From Actinokineospora fastidiosa (GTDB lineage Bacteria > Actinomycetota > Actinomycetes > Mycobacteriales > Pseudonocardiaceae), in assembly GCF_014648415.1 (NCBI RefSeq), contig NZ_BMRB01000007.1, positions 62,001-126,000 on the forward strand: DNA of 64,000 bases. Direction: 5' to 3'. Every line of letters begins with the position of its first letter. Position 1 is the first letter of the stretch. The notes under the pieces were generated by a model. It saw only the letters and a list, made by a program, of their open reading frames with translations, did no database searches and was not told the origin of the DNA. Both the position numbers and the translations under genes were made by a program. Of this stretch, positions 1-8,136 are shown piece after piece.

Positions 1-100
1 CATCTTGAGCTAACGTGAGCTGGACGTAGTCAGGTAGACGTGCTCGTGTTGGCAGCTGCCTGCGGTTCTGTTGGCGGCAAGCTGGTGTCTGGAGCGGCCC

Positions 101-330
101 GGGCGGGCCATGTGCGGCTACGGGTTGCCGGGGCCGACGGCGCCGTCCGCCACCTCGACGCCTTCGGCGGCAACCCGTCGGTGTCCTGACCCACGCCCGC
201 TTCACCCCGCCAGAGTGTGACTGCGCCCGGGGGATACCCCGCTGGTCGACCTGCTCGAGGATGCCGTCGGTGCGCGCCTCGACGACGACATCGCCCTGCT
301 CACCCTCGGTGTCCGATCAGCGAAACAGGC
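101..330 (+). pseudogene. SpoIIE/PP2C-type phosphatase C-terminal remnant
   Basis: Two reading frames together resemble the last part of an actinobacterial SpoIIE-type (PP2C) phosphatase. From about 103 the first frame reads AGHVRLRVAGADGAVRHLDA, matching the family's NAGHPPPLL...DG...LD stretch. After a frameshift near 175-220 the second frame gives DTPLVDLLEDAVGARLDDD and then IALLTLGV, the usual C-terminal DDIALL strand. There is no start and no complete domain. It may be the decayed end of a gene lying left of the window. The assignment rests on pattern recognition only. Confidence 0.4.
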
Positions 331-535
331 CCCACACCATGATCACACCTTCGCGCAGAGGTACCGCCAGCCTGGCGCTGTCGCACGTCAGCCCAGCCGC
401 AGCCGATCCCGGGGGCTGCAGACCGAGCCGCGGGTGCCGCCGTGCCTGGGAGAAGGAGGAGCTCGACCACGGCGCGCATGGGGTCGCCTTCACTCCGCCA
501 CCTCGCCCATACGACTGACCCATACTATGTGCGGC

Positions 536-1492
536 ATGGAACTGGAGTTCCGGCATCTGCGGGCCCTGATCGCGGTGGCGGACGAAGGCAGCATCACCCG
601 GGCGGCCGCCGTGCTCGGGTTGTCGCAGCCTGCCCTGACCGCGCAGATCCAGCGCATCGAACGGGCGCTGGGGGCGCCGGTGTTCGAACGGGGGTACTCG
701 GGTGTCGTTCCGACCGGGTTCGGGAGGACCGTGTTGACCAGGGCCCGGACCGTGGTCAACGAGATGGCGGGCTTGCAGGGCGTCGTCCCGCCCGGGTCCG
801 TCGCGACCGGTGGGGTTGAGCTGCAGCTGGGTTGCTACCCGGGCGCCTTGGCCTCCGCTGTGGTCCCGCCGCTGGTGGCCGCGTACGAGGAGCCGTTGCG
901 CATACACATGCATTGCGACCCGAGTGCCGCGGACCTGTTGGCCAGGGTGCGGACGGGGCGGCTGGACGCCGCGGTGGTGGTGGAGGTCATCGGGTTCGAG
1001 ACCGGCCCCCAGGACGGGTTGCTGCGCGAGGTCGTCGTGCCCGTCGAGCCCATGTTCGTCGCGTTGTCGGAGAACCACCCGCAGGCGTCCCAGGACGAGG
1101 TCGACCTCATCGAGCTGGTGGACGAGAACTGGATAGTCGACCCCCAGGTCGACGCGGGTGTCACCGCCGCGTTGCGCTGGGCGTGCGGCGAGGCGGGGTT
1201 CGAGCCGCGAATCACCCACGAGATCAGCGACGCCAGCGCCGCACGGGAGTTCATCGTCAGCGGCCAATGCGTCAGCATGGCCCAGGCGACCTCGGCGGAG
1301 GGGCGCGGCCTGGTCGTGCGACCGATGCGCGGTGACCCGATCATCCGCCGGATCGACCTGGCAACGCGGCGTCCCTGTCCTGTCGAACCCGCGTTGCTGC
1401 GCAGGATCGTCGCCGAGGCGTACCTGGGCCTCACCGGCCGCAACCCGAGCTATGCCCGCTGGTGGGCGCAGAATGCGGTCATGACCAACTAG
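536..1492 (+). CDS. LysR-family transcriptional regulator
   Basis: A protein of 318 residues with the LysR layout. The N-terminal winged helix-turn-helix covers about residues 1-60 (MELEFRHLRALIAVADEGS, then ITRAAAVLGLSQPALTAQIQ), followed by a substrate-binding co-inducer domain to the end. ATG 536 is chosen because the conserved HTH starts there; ATG 527 is possible and earlier starts would add non-conserved sequence. A TACTAT element lies just upstream (522-527), so the leader may be very short. LysR proteins normally bind a small metabolite and often control neighbouring genes. The nearby metabolic genes are candidate targets, but no T-N11-A box could be assigned with confidence. Confidence 0.9.
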   Translation: MELEFRHLRALIAVADEGSITRAAAVLGLSQPALTAQIQRIERALGAPVFERGYSGVVPTGFGRTVLTRARTVVNEMAGLQGVVPPGSVATGGVELQLGCYPGALASAVVPPLVAAYEEPLRIHMHCDPSAADLLARVRTGRLDAAVVVEVIGFETGPQDGLLREVVVPVEPMFVALSENHPQASQDEVDLIELVDENWIVDPQVDAGVTAALRWACGEAGFEPRITHEISDASAAREFIVSGQCVSMAQATSAEGRGLVVRPMRGDPIIRRIDLATRRPCPVEPALLRRIVAEAYLGLTGRNPSYARWWAQNAVMTN

Positions 1493-1863
1493 CGAGCAAC
1501 AGCACGATCTCCCGCGCGGTCATCGTGCTCAAGGTCAGCGTCCGGTCACCTGCCCGATGTCTACCGTGGTCGCGAGCAGGAGTCGGGCCAGGCGGACTGC
1601 AGGCCCTGTTCATCGGCGTCACGGGCGCTCCGATCCATCGACGTGGAACGGGGCCGGCTGCATCCCACTGGCACGAGTTCCCGTTCCAGGTCGCGTCGGC
1701 GGGCGATTCCCGCAGCCCGCAGACCTCGGAGGTGAACCGCATGCGCACGCGCTCGGGTCGGGCGTGGTCCATCCGCCGTCGCAGGCTGCCGCCTTGTCCT
1801 GGTTCCTGCCCGCCTCGTCGACAGTGTGCCTGTGTGGTCTGTCGGGCGACCTCCGTGTCAAAC
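1493..1863. other. Intergenic stretch without a convincing gene
   Basis: About 370 bases between the LysR and ArsR genes. Open frames run through on both strands, but none shows a recognisable domain, a ribosome binding site or coherent composition. It ends at the palindromic operator in front of arsR. Confidence 0.5.
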
Positions 1864-1879
1864 TTGCTAAGGTTAGCAA
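1864..1879. promoter_or_regulatory. Palindromic operator TTGC-N8-GCAA, copy 1
   Basis: TTGCTAAGGTTAGCAA has perfect 7-bp half sites around a GG centre. It lies 98 bases before the arsR start. The same TTGC-N8-GCAA outline recurs at 2411 and 5613, and with one mismatch at 5451, each time in front of a gene of this locus. ArsR proteins bind such inverted repeats, so autoregulation is the simplest reading. Confidence 0.65.
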
Positions 1880-1977
1880 CTGGTGAATCATCGAATCGAT
1901 GTCTCTGCCGTCCTGGCGACCGTGAACCGCGAGAATCGATGGCATGACGACGGGTGGCGAGTGGACGGGAGGGGGCG

Positions 1978-2367
1978 ATGAGCAGGCCCTTGTACCAGCT
2001 CAAGGCGGAGTTCTTCAAGACCTTGGGGCATCCGGCGCGCATCCGGGTGTTGGAATTGTTGAGTCAGCGGGAGCACGCGGTGGCGGAGATGCTGCCGGAG
2101 GTGGGGATCGAGGCGGCGAACCTGTCGCAGCAGTTGGCGGTGTTGCGGCGTGCGGGTCTGGTGGCCACGCGCAAGGAGGGGTCCACCGTCTACTACTCGT
2201 TGACCAGTCCCTATGTGGCGGAACTGCTGGCGGTGGCCCGTCGGATCCTGACGGGCGTGCTGTCGGGGCAGGTGGAACTGCTGGACGACCTGCGCGCTCC
2301 GACCGCTTCGGCGGGCGGATCAGCTCGCGGTCGTCGGGTGTCCCGGTCCGCCGCCAGGGGACGATGA
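1978..2367 (+). CDS. ArsR-family winged-helix repressor without cysteines
   Basis: A protein of 129 residues with the ArsR/SmtB fold: FKTLGHPARIRVLELL, the recognition helix region NLSQQLAVLRRAGLVATRKE, and the wing GSTVYYSL. ATG 1978 is chosen over the upstream GTG 1954 because GGGAGGGGG precedes it at good distance. There is not one Cys, so the classical metal-thiolate or disulfide sensing of many ArsR proteins is excluded; the ligand is unknown. The 20-residue C-terminal tail is Ala/Arg/Ser-rich. A decayed copy of a homologous gene lies directly before the SulP carrier (5716-5853), which indicates an ancestral arsR-sulP pairing. It probably controls the TTGC-N8-GCAA sites of this locus. 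Confidence 0.9.
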   Translation: MSRPLYQLKAEFFKTLGHPARIRVLELLSQREHAVAEMLPEVGIEAANLSQQLAVLRRAGLVATRKEGSTVYYSLTSPYVAELLAVARRILTGVLSGQVELLDDLRAPTASAGGSARGRRVSRSAARGR

Positions 2368-2410
2368 CATAGCAGCGGGCAGGACGTGGGCCACGTCGCG
2401 CGCCATACAG

Positions 2411-2426
2411 TTGCAAGATTTCGCAA
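2411..2426. promoter_or_regulatory. Palindromic operator TTGC-N8-GCAA, copy 2
   Basis: TTGCAAGATTTCGCAA lies between arsR and the 2484 gene, immediately followed by GATAAT (2434-2439), a plausible -10 element. A repressor here would cover the -35 region of the promoter for the small protein and the malic-enzyme-like gene. Confidence 0.6.
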
Positions 2427-2483
2427 GTGTGCAGATAATGGATTCTGACGGTCGGGCTCCGCGCTCGATGGGAATGAGGGGCG

Positions 2484-2699
2484 ATGAGCGAGTTCGCGAC
2501 GGTCCTGCGCGACCAGGTCGACGAACGGTTGAAGACGCTGGTCGTGGCCCGCCGCGCCGGTCTCGACCACGAGATCCACCTGCACGGCGCGCGCATCCGG
2601 GACCTGCTGGACCTGGCCGCGCGGCACGGGGTCGACACCGGTGACTGGGTCGACCCTGCGGTGCTGGACCTCGCATCGCCCGACGAGTCGATCAGCTGA
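2484..2699 (+). CDS. Small conserved-looking protein of unknown function
   Basis: A 71-residue acidic protein beginning MSEFATVLRDQVDERLKTLV, preceded by GAGGGGCG as ribosome binding site. It is predicted mostly helical with two amphipathic segments (about residues 3-35 and 38-55), and has no signal peptide, membrane segment or recognised motif. It starts 57 bases after operator copy 2 and is followed after 11 bases by the malic-enzyme-like gene, so the two are very likely co-transcribed. I do not recognise the family. The position suggests an accessory or regulatory protein of the C3/C4 metabolism locus. Confidence 0.65.
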   Translation: MSEFATVLRDQVDERLKTLVVARRAGLDHEIHLHGARIRDLLDLAARHGVDTGDWVDPAVLDLASPDESIS

Positions 2700-2710
2700 C
2701 GCGGCTCGGC

Positions 2711-3514
2711 GTGGTGTCCGAACAGGGACGGGATGACCGCCGCGTGCTGGTCGCGACGGTGGTGGCCGGGGATGAGGCCGACGACGCCCTCCCGGCGGTC
2801 CGGTGCGCGGCCGTGATCGAGCGGCTCGGCGGCCTGGCTGCCCGCGTTGTGGACCTCGACCTTCGCAGCCCGTTCCGCGGTGACCCCGCACCGTGGGCCC
2901 GCTTGGCGGAGTCCGACGCGGTCTTCCTGCCCGGCGGGCGGCCTGGGGACGCCGAGCGGATTCGGGACCTGCTGGGCGTGCCCGTCCTCAGTTGGCGCGA
3001 CACCGCCGCCACCGTCCTCGTCGCCCAGGTCCTCACCACCCTGACGCGGCTCGGCCACCCACCTCGGGTCGCCCGCGTGGTGATCGCGGGAGCCGAGACG
3101 ATGCCTGTCGTCGAGCCGCTGCTGCTCGCCGCCGGAGTCCGTGACCTCACGGTGTGGAACCTCGCTGACGCCGCGGCGTTCCCCCTGCGCGACATCGCCG
3201 CGGACGCGCACATCGTGCTCGACCTGGACGCTCTCTGGCCCTGGACGGGCCCAGCCGATCTGGACCCGGTCGTCATCACCGCGCGGGGCGATCACGACCC
3301 GCTGATCACGTTGCCCGGCCTGCTCCGCGCGCTGGCGGGGACACCCGGCGCACAGCCGCACATCACCGTGTTGCACGCCTGTGTGCTCGCGTTGGTCATG
3401 GCCACCGGAGCTGATCACCACCTGCCCAGAATCCCGGCGGATGAACTGGCCGACCGGACCGCGGACGCCGCCACGGGGGCTCTGCGCGCGCGCTCGCGCA
3501 GATTCGACGGTTGA
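2711..3514 (+). CDS. Malic-enzyme-like protein lacking catalytic motifs
   Basis: A protein of 267 residues (GTG start) that follows the order of a bacterial malic enzyme but has lost its key motifs. LPAVRCAAVIERLGGLAARV sits where the family has ALPVMEGKA plus FKRFGG, so the catalytic Lys is gone. VPVLSWRDTAATVLVAQVL corresponds to IPVFHDDQHGTA, so the metal-binding Asp pair is gone. RVARVVIAGAETMPVVEPLL replaces the GAGAAG nucleotide loop, while LLLAAGVRDLTVWNL matches the following strand. It may be a non-catalytic paralogue or a protein with another ligand. Its place between arsR and the PEP carboxykinase gene fits C3/C4 node metabolism. The gene is convergent with PEPCK. The homology is inferred by eye and needs a profile search. 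Confidence 0.55.
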   Translation: MVSEQGRDDRRVLVATVVAGDEADDALPAVRCAAVIERLGGLAARVVDLDLRSPFRGDPAPWARLAESDAVFLPGGRPGDAERIRDLLGVPVLSWRDTAATVLVAQVLTTLTRLGHPPRVARVVIAGAETMPVVEPLLLAAGVRDLTVWNLADAAAFPLRDIAADAHIVLDLDALWPWTGPADLDPVVITARGDHDPLITLPGLLRALAGTPGAQPHITVLHACVLALVMATGADHHLPRIPADELADRTADAATGALRARSRRFDG

Positions 3515-3545
3515 CGACGGTCACGACCTTCTGTGCCGGGGGGAC

Positions 3546-3575
3546 GGCGGGCGGCGACCTCCGCCGCCACCCGCC
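3546..3575. terminator. GC-rich hairpin between convergent genes
   Basis: GGCGGGCGGCG (3546-3556) can pair with CGCCGCC-ac-CCGCC (3562-3575), with a five-base loop and a small bulge. It lies between the convergent malic-enzyme-like gene and PEPCK. There is no T-tract, as is usual for actinobacterial hairpins. Confidence 0.4.
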
Positions 3576-3592
3576 TGTGGCCTACCTTCCGG

Positions 3593-5430
3593 TCAGGGCG
3601 CGCCGCCTTCCAGGTCAGCGGCGACGCGGTGGTGGGCCTGCCAGATCTCCTGGGGCAGACCTTCGAACCGGGCCAGGTGCCTCTCGCGGAAATCGATCTC
3701 CTGACGCCAGCGCTCAAGTCGATGGTGAGCAGTCTGTCCAGGTCAGCCTCATCGATCCGCAGACCGTCGAGGAGCAGTTCGGACTTCGCGGGCAGGACGC
3801 CGACCGGCGAGGGCACGCCGCGCACCTCGCCGTCGCGCAGCCGCATCAGCCACAGCAGCGCCCGCAGGTTGTCGCGATAGCCCGGCCACAGGAAGCGCCC
3901 GTCCTCGGGGTCCCGCTGGAACCAGTTGACGTGCGCGAAGATCGGCTTCTCGGTGACCTGTCCGATGATCCGCAACCAGTGCTCGGCGTAGCGCCCCTCC
4001 GGGTAGGACATGAAGGGACGCATCGACATCGGGTCGTAGCGCAGCATGCCGTCCACGCCCTCGGCCGCGAAGGTCGCCTCGGCGCCGAGCGTCAGCCCGT
4101 CGTACACCCCTTCGGCGACGTCGGTGATGGCCCGGATCAGCGGTTCGCGGTCGCGGGTGCGGCCACCGAAGATGATCGCGTCGATGGGCACGCCCGACGG
4201 GGCGGCGTAGTCGGCGGCGAGGTTCGGGACGTTCGACAGCGTCGTGGTGAACCGGCTGTTCGGGTGTGCCCACGGATCGCCCCGCCGTTCCGGGGAGCGC
4301 TCGGCGACGGGCTCGCCCGTCCAGTCCAGCCAGCCATCCAGGTCCGCGGGCGGCTGCTCGGTCTTGCCCTCCCACCAGACCTCGCTGGTCTTGGTGTTGT
4401 AGGCGACGTTGGTGAACAGGGTCTCCGTGCCGGGGCCGATCGCGGCCAGCGCGGTCGGGTTGGTGGCGGCGTTGGTGTCCTTCGCGACGCCGAACACCCC
4501 GAACTCCGGGTTCATCCCGTACAGCCTGCCGTCGTCGCCCACCCACAACCAGGTGATGTCGTCACCGTAGAACTCCACGTGGTAACGGTCGCCCAACGCG
4601 TCCGGGGCGAGCGTCATCGCCAGGTTGGTCTTGCCGGACGCGCTGGGGAAACCGCCGCAGATGTGGTGCTTGCGCCCGGTCTGCCTGTCGGTGATGCCCA
4701 GCAGCATGAACTGCTCGGCGAGGAACGCACCCGACGCCCATCCGTCGTAGGACGCCTGGCGCAGACCGTGCGCGATCTTGCCCAGCAACGCGTTGCCACC
4801 GTAAGACGAGCCGTAGTGCAGGATGGTCCGCTCGTCGGCCACGGTGACGAAGTGGCGCCTGTCGTGCGCGGTGCCCTGACCCAGGTTTTCCAGATCGCCC
4901 GTGACGTGCACGGCGCGGACGAATCCGGCGGGCTCGCCGAGACCGTCGATGTGCTCGATGCCGACCCGGGCCATCCTGATCATGTGCAGGGCGACGGTGC
5001 GGTGGTCGGTGAGTTCCACGCCCACGGCGTAGCGCGCCAAGGGAGAGCCGGGCGGGGCCATCAGGTACGGCACCACGTACATCGTCTTGCCCACGGACGC
5101 GCCGCGCATCAACCCGGTGACCGTGGCAGTCATCTCCGCCGCGGGGCGCCAGTTGTTGTAGACACCCTTGTCGGCCGGATCGCTCGTGGCGACCACGGTG
5201 CGCTCCTCGGAGCGCGCGGTGTCCTTGCGGTGGCTGCGTGCGTAGTACCCACCATCGCTGGTCGGCAGGATCTCGCCCGCGGCCAGACTCTCCCGGATCA
5301 GCCGGGCGTCATCGGCCGCGCTGACCACCTCGATCCGATCGGGACGCGTGACATGTGCCCAATGCCGGACGTACTCGCGCACATGCGCGTTCCTCACGCC
5401 CGCCTCGTCGAGAACCGCGTCCACATCCAC
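3593..5430 (-). CDS. pckG: GTP-dependent phosphoenolpyruvate carboxykinase, frameshifted near its 3' end
   Basis: It converts oxaloacetate and GTP to PEP and CO2. Family motifs are clear: RSEERTVVATSDPADKGVYN (substrate-binding Arg), CGGFPSASGKTNLAM (active-site Cys plus kinase-1a loop), GDDITWLWVGDDG (kinase-2), and YNTKTSEVWWEGKT. The frame continues to LLTIDLSA and then runs into nonsense. One base inserted near 3712 restores WRQEIDFRERHLARFEGLPQ and a normal end with stop at 3593-3595. GTG 5430, with GAAGGG nine bases upstream, is preferred as start; the TTG at 5466 would lie inside operator copy 4. If the indel is real, the last 40 or so residues are replaced by an unrelated tail reading on to 3415. 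Confidence 0.88.
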
Positions 5431-5450
5431 GGGTGCCAACCCTTCAATAG

Positions 5451-5466
5451 TTGTAGAAATTTGCAA
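5451..5466. promoter_or_regulatory. Palindromic operator, copy 4 (TTGT-N8-GCAA)
   Basis: TTGTAGAAATTTGCAA matches the TTGC-N8-GCAA outline with one mismatch. It lies about 20 bases upstream of the preferred GTG start of PEPCK on the minus strand. Confidence 0.5.
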
Positions 5467-5612
5467 TTCCGCAGGTCTTCAGCACCATACGGCGGCCCTC
5501 GGGGCCGCGGCTCGCTGCATCGGTCCAGTGCGAGGCGGTTCACACCGTCACGCGTTCACGATCGGGTTGCCCAGCTGCGGTGGATCGCTAATCGCGATGA
5601 CGAACCATGCAA

Positions 5613-5628
5613 TTGCGAATATATGCAA
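5613..5628. promoter_or_regulatory. Palindromic operator TTGC-N8-GCAA, copy 3
   Basis: TTGCGAATATATGCAA lies in an AT-richer pocket about 90 bases before the arsR remnant and about 220 bases before the SulP gene. Together with copy 4 it occupies the divergent promoter region between PEPCK and SulP. Confidence 0.6.
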
Positions 5629-5715
5629 TCGCGCTGGTAGCCTCTGTGGCAGGCCCTCGGGTGCTGCCTGCGGCAGGCCCCCTCAGAAGGGCGGGTGCTG
5701 ATCGCGGGGAGTGTC

Positions 5716-5853
5716 GTGCCAGTCTCGCTGTACCAGATCGGGTTCCTCCGCATGCCTGCGCTGTCACAGCAGCTCGCGGTCGTGCGACGAACACTGACCG
5801 GGCAGAGCGATCTGCTCGACCGGCCGCGCTACACCGACTCGGCCGCGCGGTGA
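5716..5853 (+). pseudogene. Internally deleted arsR remnant
   Basis: A 45-codon frame from GTG 5716 reads VPVSLYQIGFLRMPALSQQ, then LAVVRRTLTGQSDLLDRPRY. Its pieces align in order with the intact ArsR at 1978: PLYQ, then LSQQLAVLRR, then ILTG...VELLD. Two internal blocks, including most of the helix-turn-helix and the wing, are missing. Its TGA overlaps the GTG start of the SulP gene by 4 bases, so the frame may survive as a translational leader even though it cannot bind DNA. Confidence 0.65.
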
Positions 5854-7565
5854 GGGCCGTCTGCTCCGCGGCGTGGTCTCGGCTGCGTCCGCTGCTGCCC
5901 GCTCGTGCGGACGCGGTCGCCGCGCGAAGGCACTTCCGCCGTGACCTGCTCGCCGGATCGACCGTGGCCATCGTGGCGCTGCCGCTGGCCTTGGGCTTCG
6001 GGGTGTCCTCGGGGCTGGGCGCCCAGGCCGGGCTGGCGACGGCCGTGGTCGCCGGTGCGCTCGCGGCCGTGTTCGGCGGGTCGAACCTGCAGGTGTCCGG
6101 TCCCACCGGCGCCATGACCGTCGTCCTCGTGCCCATCGTCGCCGCACACGGCGCCGGGGGCGTCCTGGCAGTCGGTCTGATCGCGGGAGTGGTGCTGGTC
6201 GGGCTGGCGCTCGCGCGGGCGGGCCGCGTCATGCGCTACGTGCCTGCGCCCGTCGTGGAGGGCTTCACCCTGGGCATCGCCTGCGTCATCGGTCTGCAGC
6301 AGATCCCGGCAGCCCTCGGGGTCACCGCGACGCAGGGCGAGCGCGTTCTGGAGACGGGCTGGCACGCGGCGCGCGCCTTCGTCCTGTCCCCGAACTGGGC
6401 CGCGCTGGGGCTCGCGGCGGGGGTCGCCGCGATCATGCTGGTCGGCGCCCGGTGGCGGCCCGTCGTCCCGTTCTCGATCGTCGCGGTGGTCGCGGCCACG
6501 GTCGCAGCCGAGGTGTTCTCCCTGGACTCGGCTACTCCCATCGGCGACCTGCCCGCCGGGCTACCCGCACCGTCCCTCGCCTTCCTCGACTTCGCCGTGT
6601 TCCCGTCGCTGCTGGTGCCCGCCGCGGCCGTCGCCATGCTCGCGGCACTGGAGTCGCTGTTGTCGGCGTCGGTGGCCGACGGGATGACCATCGGGCAACG
6701 GCACGATCCCGACCGTGAGCTGTTCGGGCAGGGCTTGGCGAACATCGCCGCGCCCCTGTTCGGCGGTGTCCCGGCCACCGGCGCGATCGCGCGCACCGCG
6801 GTCAACGTCCGCGCGGGGGCGTCCTCCCGGCTGGCCGCGCTCATCCACGCCGCCGTGCTCGCCTGCATCGTCTACGCCGCCGCCCCGCTGGTCTCCCGCA
6901 TCCCCCTGGCCGCGCTCGCCGGTGTCCTCATCGCCACCGCGATCCGCATGGTGGAGGTCGGCAGCCTGCGGACGATGGCCCGCGCCACCCGCGCCGACGC
7001 CGCCGTCCTCATCCTCACCGCGCTGTCCACGGTCGCCCTCGACCTGGTCTACGCGATCGTCATCGGCCTGCTGGTCGCCGGGGCGCTCGCGCTGCGCGCG
7101 GTCGCTGGTCAGGCCCGAATCGACCAGGTCGGCATCGCGGGCGACCTGCCCGGTGCCACCAGCGATGAGGAACACGCCCTGCTCGCCGAGCACATCGTCG
7201 CCTACCGGATCGACGGGCCGCTGTTCTTCGCTGCCGCCCACCGGTTCCTGCTCGAACTGCCCGACATCGCCGACGTGTCCGCTGTCATCCTGCGCATGTC
7301 ACGGGTGACCGCGATCGACGCCAGCGGCGTGCTGGTCCTCAAGGACACCATCGACAGGCTGGAACGGCGGGGAATCGCCGTGTACGTCTCCGGTGTCCGC
7401 GACGGCCACCACCGGCCGCTGGAGGCACTCGGCGTCATCGGTCGCCTCGACGCCGACGGTCGGATGTTCGCCACGACCCCCGAGGCGATCTCCGCCGCCC
7501 GCGACCTTCTGCGCCGCGCTGGCGTACTGCCGACGTCCGGCCGCCACACCACTGCGGCCGACTGA
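5850..7565 (+). CDS. SulP-family anion transporter with STAS domain
   Basis: An integral membrane carrier of about 571 residues. The SulP signature region is visible early (STVAIVALPLALGFGVSSGL, then GGSNLQVSGPTGAMTVVLVP), followed by about 10-12 hydrophobic segments, the conserved GGVPATGAIARTAVNVRAGA, and a C-terminal cytoplasmic STAS domain (VTAIDASGVLVLKDTIDRLE). GTG 5850 overlaps the stop of the arsR remnant, so it is preferred to starts further upstream. Family members move sulfate, bicarbonate or C4-dicarboxylates (E. coli DauA). Next to PEPCK and a malic-enzyme-like gene, a dicarboxylate or bicarbonate substrate is more attractive than sulfate, but that is inference. No carbonic anhydrase domain is present. 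Confidence 0.92.
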   Translation: MRAVCSAAWSRLRPLLPARADAVAARRHFRRDLLAGSTVAIVALPLALGFGVSSGLGAQAGLATAVVAGALAAVFGGSNLQVSGPTGAMTVVLVPIVAAHGAGGVLAVGLIAGVVLVGLALARAGRVMRYVPAPVVEGFTLGIACVIGLQQIPAALGVTATQGERVLETGWHAARAFVLSPNWAALGLAAGVAAIMLVGARWRPVVPFSIVAVVAATVAAEVFSLDSATPIGDLPAGLPAPSLAFLDFAVFPSLLVPAAAVAMLAALESLLSASVADGMTIGQRHDPDRELFGQGLANIAAPLFGGVPATGAIARTAVNVRAGASSRLAALIHAAVLACIVYAAAPLVSRIPLAALAGVLIATAIRMVEVGSLRTMARATRADAAVLILTALSTVALDLVYAIVIGLLVAGALALRAVAGQARIDQVGIAGDLPGATSDEEHALLAEHIVAYRIDGPLFFAAAHRFLLELPDIADVSAVILRMSRVTAIDASGVLVLKDTIDRLERRGIAVYVSGVRDGHHRPLEALGVIGRLDADGRMFATTPEAISAARDLLRRAGVLPTSGRHTTAAD

Positions 7566-8136
7566 CCACCCGACGCTGGTCCTGGGGTCTCGCGATCACT
7601 CAGCCTTCCCGCCGAGTGCGGTCCTGGAACGCCAAGTGCCGAGCGCGCCGAAGAGCAGGAGACCGGCTCCCGCGACCAGCACGCTCGCCGCGGCGCCCAC
7701 GGTGCCGTCGGTCACCCCTTGGCGGGGCTGGTGATGGCCACCCGCAGCGGCGACGTCGATCCCGGCCTGCTGCTGTGGCTGCTGCACGGCGAACGGCTCA
7801 CCCTCGACGACCTGGCCGACGGGCTGGAGCAAACTTCCGGTCGCACGTCGCCAGAGTGCGCTTCTCATACCGCAAGTGCCCACGCGGTGCGGAAGCACCT
7901 ACATCGTGGGGCGGTTGGATGCGGTCCTGTCCAGGTTTGACGAGTCCTGTACGAGTGGTCACTCATCGTGGATTGGCCTTCTGGACTACAACCACACTAA
8001 GTGATAGTCCTGGCTGATGTTTGCCGCTTTTTTGCGGTCCTCGTTTCGTCCGTTGCCTGTCGTTCGAGGTGCTGGGACCGTCGTCCAACGCACCGGGTTC
8101 CCTGTGCCCGGTCATATCTGGAGCAAGGGCGGCCAC
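7566..8136. other. Intergenic region with possible gene remnants
   Basis: About 570 bases with no intact gene. On the minus strand 7596-7700 encodes GTVGAAASVLVAGAGLLLFG followed by a basic tail, like the C-terminal membrane anchor of a secreted protein, but nothing upstream continues it. On the plus strand 7733-7860 encodes DPGLLLWLLHGERLTLDDLA with no start context. Both may be fragments. The last 150 bases carry the leader of the protease gene. Confidence 0.35.

Noticed and set aside
317-1267. Long minus-strand open frame opposite the LysR gene
   Set aside because: It is antisense to a clear LysR protein, is rich in His/Arg/Gly/Pro and has no domain; typical shadow frame of high-GC DNA.
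3511-5640. A 709-codon plus-strand frame across the PEPCK gene
   Set aside because: Antisense to an unmistakable PEPCK; composition is Arg/Gly/Val/His-rich without motifs.
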